Assembly (NCBI GenBank): GCA_900545455.1
Contig: UQZF01000093.1
Span: 1 to 10,111 of the forward strand
Length of the DNA stretch: 10,111 bases
Source of the DNA: an uncultured Eubacteriales bacterium
Lineage (GTDB): Bacteria > Bacillota > Clostridia > Lachnospirales > Lachnospiraceae
Reading direction: 5' to 3'
The position numbers were made by a program, and so were the translations under genes. A model generated the notes under the pieces. The model was not told where the DNA came from, did not search any database, and worked only from the letters and a program-made list of their open reading frames with translations. Shown here in pieces: positions 1 to 7,662 of this stretch (position 1 is its first letter; each line of letters opens with the position of its first letter).

Positions 1-10
1 AAAGAATGTA

Positions 11-19
11 TGATATAAT
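11..19 (+). promoter_or_regulatory. extended -10 promoter element of glgC
   Basis: TATAAT at 14-19 is a perfect sigma-A -10 hexamer and is preceded by TG at 11-12 (TGnTATAAT, extended -10). A -35 box at 17-bp spacing would fall just outside the left edge of the window, so only half of the promoter can be judged. Transcription would start near position 26, leaving a leader of about 50 nt before the glgC start at 78. Confidence 0.6.
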
Positions 20-77
20 CATATTACAAAACCATAACGTGATGATTGGCTTTAGTAAATTGACGAGAGGTGGTAGC

Positions 78-1352
78 ATGATTAAAAAAGAGATGATTGC
101 TATGTTGCTGGCAGGTGGTCAGGGAAGCCGTCTTGGTGTTCTGACATCTAACATTGCGAAGCCGGCAGTGGCATTCGGCGGTAAGTACAGAATAATTGAT
201 TTCCCGCTGAGCAACTGTATTAATTCAGGCATTGATACCGTAGGTGTTCTTACCCAGTATCAGCCATTACGACTCAACACCCATATAGGAATCGGTATTC
301 CGTGGGATCTCGACCGTAACCGTGGCGGTGTCACCGTACTTCCTCCTTATGAGAAGAGTACAAGCAGTGAATGGTACACAGGTACGGCGAATGCAATTTA
401 CCAGAACCTTGAATATATGGAATTATATAATCCGGATTATGTTCTCATTCTTTCAGGTGACCATATATACAAGATGGATTATGAGCTTATGCTTGATTAT
501 CACAAGGCTAACAATGCGGATGTGACAATCGCGGCGATGCCTGTGCCTATGGAGGAGGCAAGCAGATTCGGTATTCTTGTTACGGACGAGCATAACAGAA
601 TTACCGAGTTTGAGGAGAAGCCTGCCAATCCAAGCAGCAATCTTGCTTCAATGGGTATATACATATTCAGCTGGCCGGTTCTTAAGGAAGCACTTATTAA
701 GATGAAGGACGAGCCGGGCTGCGATTTCGGTAAGCATATTATTCCGTACTGTCATGAGAATAAGCAGCGCCTTTTCGCTTATGAATTTAACGGCTATTGG
801 AAGGATGTAGGTACTCTCGGTTCTTACTGGGAGGCTAATATGGAGCTTATTGATATCATTCCTGAGTTCAATCTCTATGAGGAGTTCTGGAAGATATACA
901 CTAAGAGCGATATTCTTCCTCCGCAGTATTTTTCTGATACATCTAAGGTGTTCAGAAGTATTATCGGTGAAGGAACGCAGATTTACGGCGAAGTGTATAA
1001 TTCGGTAATCGGTTCAGGCGTCACGATTGAGGAAGGAGCCATCGTGAGAGACTCCATAATTATGCAGAATGTACATGTGGGCGCAGGAGCGGTTATTGAC
1101 AAATCGATTATTGCAGAGGGTGTTGAGATTGGCGAGGGAGCTGTGCTCGGTGTGGGCGAGGAGGCACCTAATGCACTCAATTCGAAGGTATATGCCTTCG
1201 GACTTGTCACAATAGGAGAGAATTCTTATATTCCGCCAAGAGTACAGATTGGCAAGAATACTGCAATTTCCGGAATTACCGAACCTTCGGACTATGACAA
1301 TGGTCTGCTTGTGAGCGGTGGAAGTATTATCAAGGGAGGTGCAGCAAGATGA
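78..1352 (+). CDS. glgC: glucose-1-phosphate adenylyltransferase, catalytic subunit GlgC
   Basis: The enzyme makes ADP-glucose and pyrophosphate from ATP and glucose 1-phosphate, the committed cytoplasmic step of bacterial glycogen synthesis. The 424-residue product has an N-terminal nucleotidyltransferase domain followed by a left-handed beta-helix of hexapeptide repeats from about residue 295. Visible motifs are the nucleotide loop AGGQGSRL (12-19), SGDHIYK with the metal-binding Asp128, FEEKP with Lys181 (glucose-1-phosphate site) and YWKDVGT with the second metal Asp243, so it should be catalytically active. The frame is open upstream to position 6, but ATG 78 is preferred: GAGAGGTGG lies just upstream and the protein then starts in register with family members (MIKKEMIAMLLAGGQG). 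The stop overlaps the glgD start as ATGA, implying translational coupling. Identification is very secure. Confidence 0.97.
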   Translation: MIKKEMIAMLLAGGQGSRLGVLTSNIAKPAVAFGGKYRIIDFPLSNCINSGIDTVGVLTQYQPLRLNTHIGIGIPWDLDRNRGGVTVLPPYEKSTSSEWYTGTANAIYQNLEYMELYNPDYVLILSGDHIYKMDYELMLDYHKANNADVTIAAMPVPMEEASRFGILVTDEHNRITEFEEKPANPSSNLASMGIYIFSWPVLKEALIKMKDEPGCDFGKHIIPYCHENKQRLFAYEFNGYWKDVGTLGSYWEANMELIDIIPEFNLYEEFWKIYTKSDILPPQYFSDTSKVFRSIIGEGTQIYGEVYNSVIGSGVTIEEGAIVRDSIIMQNVHVGAGAVIDKSIIAEGVEIGEGAVLGVGEEAPNALNSKVYAFGLVTIGENSYIPPRVQIGKNTAISGITEPSDYDNGLLVSGGSIIKGGAAR

Positions 1353-2470
1353 GAGCTATAGGAATCGTATTAGCAGGTGGTAACAACAAGGCAATGAAGG
1401 AGCTCACAAGCCGCAGGGCGGTGGCTGCGATGCCTGTTGCGGGAAGCTACAGAAGCATAGATTTTGCACTCAGCAATATGTCCAATTCACATATACAGAA
1501 GGTTGCCGTAATTACACAGTACAATGCGAGAAGCCTCAATGAGCATCTCAGTTCTTCAAAGTGGTGGGATTTCGGACGCAAGCAGGGCGGTCTTTATGTA
1601 TTCAATCCTACAATTACGGCTGACAACAGTGTGTGGTACAGAGGTACGGCGGATGCGATATATCAGAACATTGATTTCTTAAAGAACAGCCATGAGCCTT
1701 ATGTTGTAATTGCATCGGGCGACGGAGTATATAAGCTTGATTTTGCAAAGGTACTTGAGTATCACATCGAGAAGAAGGCAGATGTGACGGTTGTCGTAAA
1801 GGAACTTCCGGCAGGGGAGGATGCGAGCCGCTTTGGTGTTGTCAAGATGAATCAGGATATGAGAATAACTGATTTTGAGGAGAAGCCTATTGAGGCGGAG
1901 GGCAATGTTGTGTCGACAGGTATCTATATTGTGAGAAGACGACAGCTCATAGAGCTTCTTGAGAAAGCCGCATCCGAGGACAGATACGACTTTGTAAAGG
2001 ATATTCTCATAAGATACAAGAATATCAAGAGGGTATACGGTTATAAGCTTGAGAGCTATTGGAGCAACATCTCTACTGTGGATGCATATTACAAAACCAA
2101 TATGGATTTCCTGAAGAGAGATGTCAGGGAGTTCTTCTTTAACCAGTATCCGGATATTTATTCCAAGGTGGATGATCTTCCGCCGGCTAAGTATAATCCG
2201 GGTGCAGAGGTTAAGAATTCGCTTGTGGCAAGCGGATGTATCGTGAACGGAACGGTAGAGAATTCAATATTGTTTAAGAAGGTATTTGTGGGTAACAATT
2301 GCGTAATTCGTAATTCTGTCATTCTCAATGATGTCTATATCGGAGATAATACGGTTATTGAGAATTGTATTGTTGAGAGCAGAGATACGATTCGCTCGAA
2401 TTGCAGATATGAAGGTGAAAACGGCAAGGTGAGAATTGTCGTAGAGAAGAACGAAAGATACAATATATAG
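1349..2470 (+). CDS. glgD: GlgD, regulatory-type ADP-glucose pyrophosphorylase subunit
   Basis: This is a GlgC paralogue of 373 residues that in Firmicutes pairs with GlgC as a heterotetramer. On family knowledge it is weak or inactive alone and raises GlgC activity. The same two-domain plan is seen: nucleotidyltransferase fold, then hexapeptide beta-helix from about residue 288. Catalytic positions are eroded. The phosphate loop reads AGGNNKAMKELT (9-20), without the GxGxRL arginine, and the GlgC WKDVGT motif is WSNIST here, so the second metal Asp is Asn240. SGDGVYK keeps Asp125 and FEEKP is kept. Start ATG 1349 overlaps the glgC stop by four bases, with GGGAGG at 1334-1339 inside the glgC end, favouring matched amounts of both subunits. 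The missing residues support the GlgD rather than the GlgC assignment. Confidence 0.95.
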   Translation: MRAIGIVLAGGNNKAMKELTSRRAVAAMPVAGSYRSIDFALSNMSNSHIQKVAVITQYNARSLNEHLSSSKWWDFGRKQGGLYVFNPTITADNSVWYRGTADAIYQNIDFLKNSHEPYVVIASGDGVYKLDFAKVLEYHIEKKADVTVVVKELPAGEDASRFGVVKMNQDMRITDFEEKPIEAEGNVVSTGIYIVRRRQLIELLEKAASEDRYDFVKDILIRYKNIKRVYGYKLESYWSNISTVDAYYKTNMDFLKRDVREFFFNQYPDIYSKVDDLPPAKYNPGAEVKNSLVASGCIVNGTVENSILFKKVFVGNNCVIRNSVILNDVYIGDNTVIENCIVESRDTIRSNCRYEGENGKVRIVVEKNERYNI

Positions 2471-2495
2471 TAAGGTATCAGGGGAAGGAGCAAGT

Positions 2496-2765
2496 ATGCA
2501 GGTTACGGATGTGAGGGTAAGGATGGTGTCTAAGGACAGCAAGATGAAGGCAGTTGTATCAATCACCTTGGACAATGAATTTGTTGTTCACGACATCAAG
2601 GTAATAGAGGGAGAAAAGGGTTTGTTTATAGCCATGCCAAGCAAGAAGTCAGCCGAGGGTGAGTACAGGGATATTGCTCATCCGATAAGTTCCGGCACGA
2701 GGGACATGATTTCCAAAGCAATTTTGGATGCTTATGAGAAGGCAGTGGCGGAAGAGAGCGTATAG
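2496..2765 (+). CDS. spoVG: SpoVG-family nucleic-acid-binding regulator
   Basis: This small cytoplasmic protein (89 residues, normal size for SpoVG) belongs to a family first found in Bacillus sporulation (asymmetric septation) and shown in other genera to bind DNA or RNA and act as a broad regulator. The sequence follows the family closely: MQVTDVRVRMV at the start, ITLDNEFVVHDIKVIEG (23-39), GLFIAMPSKK (42-51) and EYRDIAHPI (56-64). AAGGAG at 2485-2490 is 5 nt from the ATG. It lies 25 nt after glgD on the same strand with no terminator between, so it is probably the last gene of the glg operon, and a stem-loop follows at 2797. The family is certain; its target in this organism and any link to glycogen control are unknown. 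Confidence 0.95.
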   Translation: MQVTDVRVRMVSKDSKMKAVVSITLDNEFVVHDIKVIEGEKGLFIAMPSKKSAEGEYRDIAHPISSGTRDMISKAILDAYEKAVAEESV

Positions 2766-2796
2766 GTAATTTACTATAAGCATACATCACGGCAGG

Positions 2797-2823
2797 AGAG
2801 TCGGGTTCGTCCCGGCTCTTTTG
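2797..2823 (+). terminator. intrinsic terminator of glgCD-spoVG
   Basis: AGAGTCGGG (2797-2805) pairs with CCCGGCTCT (2811-2819) in nine base pairs, one of them U-G, around the loop TTCGT. The tail is TTTGTTGTG, a modest and interrupted T-run. It begins 31 nt after the spoVG stop and precedes the galK promoter, so it separates the two operons. Confidence 0.7.
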
Positions 2824-2828
2824 TTGTG

Positions 2829-2852
2829 TAATAGGAAACTTCGTTCCTATTA
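2829..2852. repeat. 24-nt palindromic repeat, copy 1
   Basis: The arms TAATAGGAA and TTCCTATTA are perfectly complementary (9 bp) around a loop of six bases. A second copy at 9413-9436 agrees at 20 of 24 positions. This copy starts 5 nt after the T-run of the spoVG terminator. No downstream T-tract is present, so it is not an obvious terminator itself. It may be a dispersed palindromic element or a transcript 3'-end stabiliser. Confidence 0.6.
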
Positions 2853-2859
2853 AAAATCC

Positions 2860-2888
2860 TTGATAAAAATATAACGGTATACTATACT
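2860..2888 (+). promoter_or_regulatory. sigma-A promoter of galK
   Basis: TTGATA (2860-2865) and TATACT (2883-2888) are separated by exactly 17 bp, each hexamer matching five of six consensus positions. The start would be near 2895, giving a leader of about 35 nt to the galK ATG. A second TATACT at 2878-2883 has only 12 bp of spacing to this -35 and is not preferred. No clear operator or cre-like site is seen around it. Confidence 0.75.
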
Positions 2889-2929
2889 AGGAGAGTAAAA
2901 CACAATATCTATATAACGGAGGTTGGGTT

Positions 2930-4093
2930 ATGAAAAATCAGATGCTTGAAGGATTCAGGAAAATATACGGCGGTGACGGGGAAATCAAGGTATATTTTGC
3001 ACCGGGAAGAGTTAATCTTATCGGAGAGCACACAGATTATAACGGAGGACATGTTTTCCCATGTGCACTTACAATGGGTACATACGCTGCCGTAAGAAAG
3101 AGGGATGATAACAAGCTCCGCTTTTATTCGGCAAATTTTGATAAGCTGGGTGTTATAGAGAGCTCACTTGATGACCTTGTATGGTCTAAGGAAGCAGATT
3201 GGACGAATTACCCTAAGGGAGTTATGTGGGCTTACGGGCAGAAGGGCTACCATTTTGACAAGGGATTCGACATGTATTATTTCGGAAATATCCCTAACGG
3301 TTCAGGACTTTCCTCATCGGCTTCAATAGAGGTCCTTACGGCACTTGTGCTCAAGGACACATTTGGATTTGATACGGATTTCATAGATATGGCACTTATA
3401 AGCCAGTTTGCGGAAAATAAGTTTAACAAGGTTAACTGCGGAATAATGGATCAGTTCGCAATAGCGATGGGCAAAGCAGGACATGCCATTTTCCTTGACA
3501 CTTCCAATCTTTCATACGAGTATGCACCGGTTAAGCTTGACAATGCAAAGATAGTTATCTCATGCAGCAACAAGAAGAGAGGGCTCGGCGATTCCAAGTA
3601 CAACGAGAGACGCGCTGAGTGCGAGGAGGCGCTTGAGGAGCTTCAGAAGGTTATAGACATCAAGACACTCGGCGACCTTTCGGAGGAGGCATTTGAGCGC
3701 TACAAGTCCGCAATCAAGAGCGAGGTTCGTCAGAGAAGAGCTAAGCATGCTGTATATGAGAACCAGAGAACAATCAAGGCTGTTAAGGCACTCAAGGCCG
3801 GCGACATTGAAGAGTTCGGAAGGCTCATGGTTGCTTCCGACACATCCCTCAGAGAGGACTATGAGGTTACGGGCAAGGAGCTTGATACTCTTGTGGCAGC
3901 AGCACTTAAGCAGCCGGGCGTTATCGGCTCGCGTATGACGGGCGCAGGCTTTGGCGGATGTACGGTAAGCATTGTAAAGACGGATGCGGTCGACAATTTC
4001 ATTGAGAAGGTCGGCAAGGAATATAAGGACACCATCGGATATGCGGCAGATTTCTATGTTGCCGACATCGGAGGAGGACCGGTGGTTCTCTAA
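2930..4093 (+). CDS. galK: galactokinase
   Basis: It phosphorylates alpha-D-galactose with ATP to galactose 1-phosphate in the cytoplasm, the entry step of the Leloir pathway. The 387-residue product is the usual length and carries all GHMP-kinase landmarks: the galactokinase signature GRVNLIGEHTDYNGG (26-40), the ATP-binding loop PNGSGLSSSAS (122-132), NCGIMDQF with the likely catalytic base Asp174, and the C-terminal glycine motif SRMTGAGFGGC (334-344). Start ATG 2930 has GGAGG at 2918-2922, 7 nt away. It is the first gene after its own promoter; the glycosyltransferase and galT follow on the same strand. A dyad TGCGGT/ACCGCA (4102-4126) lies after the stop but has a 13-nt loop and no T-tract, so read-through into the next genes is plausible. 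Function is very secure. Confidence 0.97.
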   Translation: MKNQMLEGFRKIYGGDGEIKVYFAPGRVNLIGEHTDYNGGHVFPCALTMGTYAAVRKRDDNKLRFYSANFDKLGVIESSLDDLVWSKEADWTNYPKGVMWAYGQKGYHFDKGFDMYYFGNIPNGSGLSSSASIEVLTALVLKDTFGFDTDFIDMALISQFAENKFNKVNCGIMDQFAIAMGKAGHAIFLDTSNLSYEYAPVKLDNAKIVISCSNKKRGLGDSKYNERRAECEEALEELQKVIDIKTLGDLSEEAFERYKSAIKSEVRQRRAKHAVYENQRTIKAVKALKAGDIEEFGRLMVASDTSLREDYEVTGKELDTLVAAALKQPGVIGSRMTGAGFGGCTVSIVKTDAVDNFIEKVGKEYKDTIGYAADFYVADIGGGPVVL

Positions 4094-4148
4094 GGCGTGA
4101 ATGCGGTGCAGATTATTTTTACCGCAAAAAATTTATAAAACAGATTAT

Positions 4149-4196
4149 ATATCATAAAGCGCGGTATGGCACACTATGGCGTACCGTGCATGATAT
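4149..4196 (+). other. large bulged hairpin before the glycosyltransferase gene
   Basis: ATATCAT (4149-4155) pairs with ATGATAT (4190-4196). After a three-base AAA bulge, GCGCGGTATG (4159-4168) pairs with CGTACCGTGC (4180-4189), with two G-U pairs, closing an 11-nt loop. That gives about 17 base pairs. No T-tract follows, so it does not look like a terminator. It ends 5 nt before the GGAG ribosome binding site of the next gene. It could be an RNA processing or stability element between galK and the downstream genes, a translation control structure, or a small dispersed repeat. The 8-mer CAGATTAT also occurs twice just upstream (4109 and 4141). Confidence 0.5.
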
Positions 4197-4211
4197 GGAA
4201 TGGAGTTAATT

Positions 4212-5126
4212 GTGAGTGATTTTGTGATGAAGACAGCGATTGCCTTCTTTGTGTATAACAGACTTGATACCACGCAGGTTGTATTTGAGCGAATCAGGGA
4301 GATTAAGCCGCCGAGATTGTATCTTATCTGCGACGCGGCAAGACCTGCCAAGGAGGGGGATGCCGAGAAGGTGGCGGCTGTCAGGGAGTTTCTTGACACA
4401 CATGTCGACTGGGACTGCGAGGTTCACAAGAACTACGCCGAGACCAACATGGGCTGCAAGAACCGAGTATCATCGGGAATAAGCTGGGTGTTCGAACACG
4501 AGGAGGAAGCAATCATCATCGAGGACGATGTGCTTCTCGACGTGTCGTTTTTCAGATTTTGTCAGGAAATGCTTGAGCACTACAGAAACGATCCGAAGGT
4601 TATGATGGTCGGAGCGCACAAGAAGCTCGAGAATTACAAGACACCGTACGATTACCTTTTTACGGCGGACAATTATATATGGGGCTGGGGCACATGGAGA
4701 AGCACATGGGAGAAGTACGATGTGACGCTCAAGAACTGGCCGCAGCGCAAGGCTGAAGGTCTCATGCACAAGGTGTTTATGGAAGCAAAGGCGGATTATG
4801 TCGAGAAGGAGCTCGATTTGATTTACGAGGGAAAGCTTGACACATGGGATTATCAGCTCATGCTCTGCCTCGCGGAGAACGACGGACTCTGCGTAGTGCC
4901 TAACGTGAACCTCATCAACAATATCGGCATGAACCGTGAGGATGCTACTCACACCAAGGGACCGGGCGAGGAGATGCATGCGGGCGCATATCACTTCCCG
5001 ATTAAGTTCAGAGACAAGGTGGAGCGCGATATTGACTACGATATTGCCGTTCAGAAGGACATATATTATCCAAGCTTAGCAAAGAGGGTTGTGAGAAAAT
5101 TAAAGAGAATGTTTGGAAAGGCATAA
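4212..5126 (+). CDS. GT-A fold glycosyltransferase, GNT-I/HlpA-like
   Basis: This is probably a cytoplasmic or membrane-peripheral enzyme that transfers a sugar from a nucleotide-sugar donor to an unknown acceptor. The N-terminus (KTAIAFFVYNRLDTTQ) resembles the first strand of a GT-A fold. An acidic EDDV at 104-107 fits the metal-binding DxD position, followed by SFFRFCQEML, and a tryptophan-rich WGWGTWRSTW starts at 157; this combination is typical of proteins annotated as HlpA-like or GNT-I-like transferases. No membrane segment is seen. The C-terminus is basic (about the last 15 residues), which could touch the membrane. Start choice: GTG 4212 has GGAG at 4202-4205, 6 nt away. In-frame ATG 4200 lacks a good site, and ATG 4227 has only a weak one but matches the likely fold start. 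The gene sits between galK and galT, so a galactose-derived donor is possible but unproven. Confidence 0.7.
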   Translation: MSDFVMKTAIAFFVYNRLDTTQVVFERIREIKPPRLYLICDAARPAKEGDAEKVAAVREFLDTHVDWDCEVHKNYAETNMGCKNRVSSGISWVFEHEEEAIIIEDDVLLDVSFFRFCQEMLEHYRNDPKVMMVGAHKKLENYKTPYDYLFTADNYIWGWGTWRSTWEKYDVTLKNWPQRKAEGLMHKVFMEAKADYVEKELDLIYEGKLDTWDYQLMLCLAENDGLCVVPNVNLINNIGMNREDATHTKGPGEEMHAGAYHFPIKFRDKVERDIDYDIAVQKDIYYPSLAKRVVRKLKRMFGKA

Positions 5127-5166
5127 TAAGCCCGGGTTATAAAAAATGGATGCGGAGGTGTGTGCT

Positions 5167-6657
5167 ATGGTATATGAGGCAATTAAGAAGCTTGTTACAT
5201 ACGGAATTGAGACGGGATTGATTTCAGAGGAGGAGAAGATTTACTCCACCAACCTGATTCTGGATGTGTTAAAGCTTGATGACTATGAGGAGCCGGAGGA
5301 GAATTATAAGGATGTTGAGCTTCAGCCTGTTTTGAAGGAGCTCCTTGATTTTGCGGTTGAGAAGGGGCTTATAGAGGACAGCGTGGTGTACAGGGATTTG
5401 TTTGACACGAGACTTATGAACTGCCTTATGCCGAGACCTTCACAGGTTATAAAGACCTTCAAGGAGAAGTATGCCGTGTCCCCTAAGGAGGCGACGGACT
5501 ACTACTACAAGCTCAGTCAGGATTCGGATTATATAAGAAGATACCGCGTGTGCAGGGATATGAAGTGGGTGACCAAGACGGAGTACGGCGACATTGACAT
5601 CACAATCAATCTGTCCAAGCCTGAAAAAGATCCTAAGGCGATTGCGGCTGCGAAGCTTGCAAAGCAGAGCGGATATCCTAAGTGTCAGCTCTGCCGTGAG
5701 AATGAGGGCTATGCGGGACGCACGAATCATCCGGCGAGGGAGAATCACAGAATTATCCCTATAACAATCAACGGCGGACAGTGGGGCTTCCAGTATTCAC
5801 CTTATGTCTACTATAATGAACATTGCATAGTTTTTAACGGACAGCACATTCCGATGAAGATGGAGCGCGCGACGTTTGTTAAGCTCTTTGACTTTATCAA
5901 GCTGTTCCCGCATTATTTTATCGGCTCTAACGCCGACCTTCCTATTGTCGGAGGCTCAATCCTCTCGCACGATCATTTTCAGGGCGGAAACTATGAGTTC
6001 GCCATGGCAAAGGCTCCTGTCGGGAGAGAGTTTACGGTGAAGGGCTACGAGGACGTAAAGGCAGGAATAGTAAAGTGGCCTTTGTCGGTTATTAGATTGA
6101 GCTGCGCCGATGAGAAGAGAATCATTGACCTTGCAGACCACATTTTGAAGGCTTGGAGAGGCTACACCGACGAGGCAGCTTATGTGTTCGCTGAGACGGA
6201 CGGAGAGCCGCACAACACCATCACTCCGATTGCGAGAAAGCGCGGTGATATGTACGAGCTCGACCTTGCACTCCGCAACAACATAACGACACCTGAGTGT
6301 CCGCTTGGACTTTATCATCCGCACAACGAGCTCCATCACATCAAGAAGGAGAACATCGGACTTATAGAGGTTATGGGACTTGCGGTGCTTCCTTCAAGAC
6401 TCAAGGAGGAGATGGAGATTCTCTCCGATTACATCGTAAACGGCAAGGACATCCGTTCCAATGAGAAGATAGAAAAGCATGCCGACTGGGTGGATGAGTT
6501 CAGACCTAAGTATGACTTGATAAATGCAGACAATGTCGATGCGATAATCAAGGAAGAGATTGGTATCGTGTTCAAGAAGGTTCTCGAGGATGCGGGCGTA
6601 TTCAAGAGAGATGCCGAGGGACAGGCTGCGTTTGACAGATTTACGGCGACGCTGTAA
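5167..6657 (+). CDS. galT: UDP-glucose--hexose-1-phosphate uridylyltransferase, class II GalT
   Basis: It exchanges UMP between UDP-glucose and galactose 1-phosphate, giving UDP-galactose and glucose 1-phosphate. The 496-residue product has the length and sequence of the Firmicutes-type (class II) family rather than the roughly 350-residue E. coli type. Landmarks are CQLCRENEGYAGR (from Cys173), FQYSPYVYYNEH, and the active-site region GGSILSHDHFQGG with His268-Asp-His270, the class II counterpart of the HPH uridylyl-accepting motif. The frame extends to ATG 5146, but GGAGG at 5154-5158 is 8 nt before ATG 5167, which decides the start. It follows the glycosyltransferase by 40 nt with no terminator and should be co-transcribed with galK. 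The glucose 1-phosphate produced could feed GlgC/GlgD. galE is not seen in this window. Confidence 0.95.
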   Translation: MVYEAIKKLVTYGIETGLISEEEKIYSTNLILDVLKLDDYEEPEENYKDVELQPVLKELLDFAVEKGLIEDSVVYRDLFDTRLMNCLMPRPSQVIKTFKEKYAVSPKEATDYYYKLSQDSDYIRRYRVCRDMKWVTKTEYGDIDITINLSKPEKDPKAIAAAKLAKQSGYPKCQLCRENEGYAGRTNHPARENHRIIPITINGGQWGFQYSPYVYYNEHCIVFNGQHIPMKMERATFVKLFDFIKLFPHYFIGSNADLPIVGGSILSHDHFQGGNYEFAMAKAPVGREFTVKGYEDVKAGIVKWPLSVIRLSCADEKRIIDLADHILKAWRGYTDEAAYVFAETDGEPHNTITPIARKRGDMYELDLALRNNITTPECPLGLYHPHNELHHIKKENIGLIEVMGLAVLPSRLKEEMEILSDYIVNGKDIRSNEKIEKHADWVDEFRPKYDLINADNVDAIIKEEIGIVFKKVLEDAGVFKRDAEGQAAFDRFTATL

Positions 6658-6684
6658 AAAACAGAAATGAGGATTAGGATTATC

Positions 6685-7659
6685 ATGGCAGATTTTATTT
6701 TCAGCTTAAACGCTACGTTGCCTATATTTCTCATTATGGTTCTGGGCTGGTTTCTTATGAAAATCGGTCTGTTCAACAAGGAATTTAATAGGGTCGCAGA
6801 CAAGTATGTCTTTAAAGTGGCACTTCCGGTGCTGTTGTTTAAGGATATAGCGACCGCGGACATAAGGTCAGATTTCAATCTGACCTTTGTTTTATTCTGT
6901 ATGATAACGACGACCATAATGTTTCTTGCGATATGGGGATTCAGCTATATTTTTATAAAGGATAAGACGCAGGTTGGAGCCTTCGCGCAGGCGAGCGCGC
7001 GCGGAAGTGCGGCTGTGCTTGGAATTGCGTTCATCAACAATATTTACGGCAACTCGGGAATGGCTCCGCTCATGATTGTGTCGGCGGTGCCACTCTACAA
7101 TATTCTGTCGGTCATTATATTGACGTTCTCGGCGGATATGGGGAGGGGCGTGGAAAAAGATAAGTCGAATGGCAAGAGTAAGGGCGCAAATATCAAGAAA
7201 GCCTGCCTGAACGTGATAAAGAACCCGATAATAATAGGTATATTCCTCGGACTTCCTTTTTCGGTATTCGGGATAAGCATACCGCAAATCCCATTAAAGG
7301 CTGTGACGAGCATCGCGCAGACGGCGACACCTATCGCACTCTTGGTGGTCGGAGCAAGCTTCGAGGGCGCAAAGGCGATTAAGAAGATTAAGCTCACATC
7401 AATAGCTACCTTCATAAAGCTTGTGCTTCTTCCGCTCATATTTTTCCCGTTCGCGATTGCGTTCGGTTTCCGCGGAAGTGAGCTTGTCGCAATTCTCATA
7501 ATGCTCGGCTCACCGACGACTGTTACCTGCTACATCATGGCGAAGAACATGGGAAACGACGAGGTGTTGAGTTCAAGCATAGTGGTCATGGCGACGCTTC
7601 TGTCGTCCGTGACGCTGACCGGGTGGATATTCGTGTTGAAGGTGATGGGGCTTATATAG
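6685..7659 (+). CDS. AEC-family (auxin efflux carrier type) permease
   Basis: This is an integral membrane transporter of the AEC/Mem_trans family, whose bacterial members move small organic anions such as malate or other carboxylates; the substrate here is unknown. The 324-residue product is almost wholly hydrophobic with about ten membrane segments in two halves, split by a charged, Lys/Gly-rich loop around residues 155-173. ADFIFSLNATLPIFLIMVLGW at the start and the ALPVLLF region are typical of the family. The frame also has ATG 6667, which lacks a ribosome binding site; ATG 6685 has TTAGGA ending 5 nt upstream and is preferred. It starts 27 nt after the galT stop, so it may be the last gene of the gal transcript. 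That makes a role in sugar-linked transport conceivable but not shown. Confidence 0.85.
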   Translation: MADFIFSLNATLPIFLIMVLGWFLMKIGLFNKEFNRVADKYVFKVALPVLLFKDIATADIRSDFNLTFVLFCMITTTIMFLAIWGFSYIFIKDKTQVGAFAQASARGSAAVLGIAFINNIYGNSGMAPLMIVSAVPLYNILSVIILTFSADMGRGVEKDKSNGKSKGANIKKACLNVIKNPIIIGIFLGLPFSVFGISIPQIPLKAVTSIAQTATPIALLVVGASFEGAKAIKKIKLTSIATFIKLVLLPLIFFPFAIAFGFRGSELVAILIMLGSPTTVTCYIMAKNMGNDEVLSSSIVVMATLLSSVTLTGWIFVLKVMGLI

Positions 7660-7662
7660 CAT

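Noticed and set aside
6..77. Longer glgC start giving 24 more residues
   Set aside because: The extra codons overlap the -10 promoter element, lack a ribosome binding site and do not resemble GlgC N-termini; ATG 78 has both a site and family alignment.
2264..2575. 103-codon minus-strand ORF across glgD end and spoVG start
   Set aside because: It is antisense to two secure genes and composed of low-complexity hydrophobic shadow sequence.
4102..4126. TGCGGT/ACCGCA dyad after galK as a terminator
   Set aside because: The stem is only six pairs with a 13-nt loop and is followed by A residues, with no T-run in either direction.
4470..4994. 174-codon minus-strand ORF inside the glycosyltransferase gene
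   Set aside because: It is antisense to a gene with recognisable motifs, has no family resemblance, and such shadows are common in this codon usage.
6429..6917. 162-codon minus-strand ORF spanning the galT end and AEC start
   Set aside because: It lies antisense to two well-supported genes and shows no motif or start signal.
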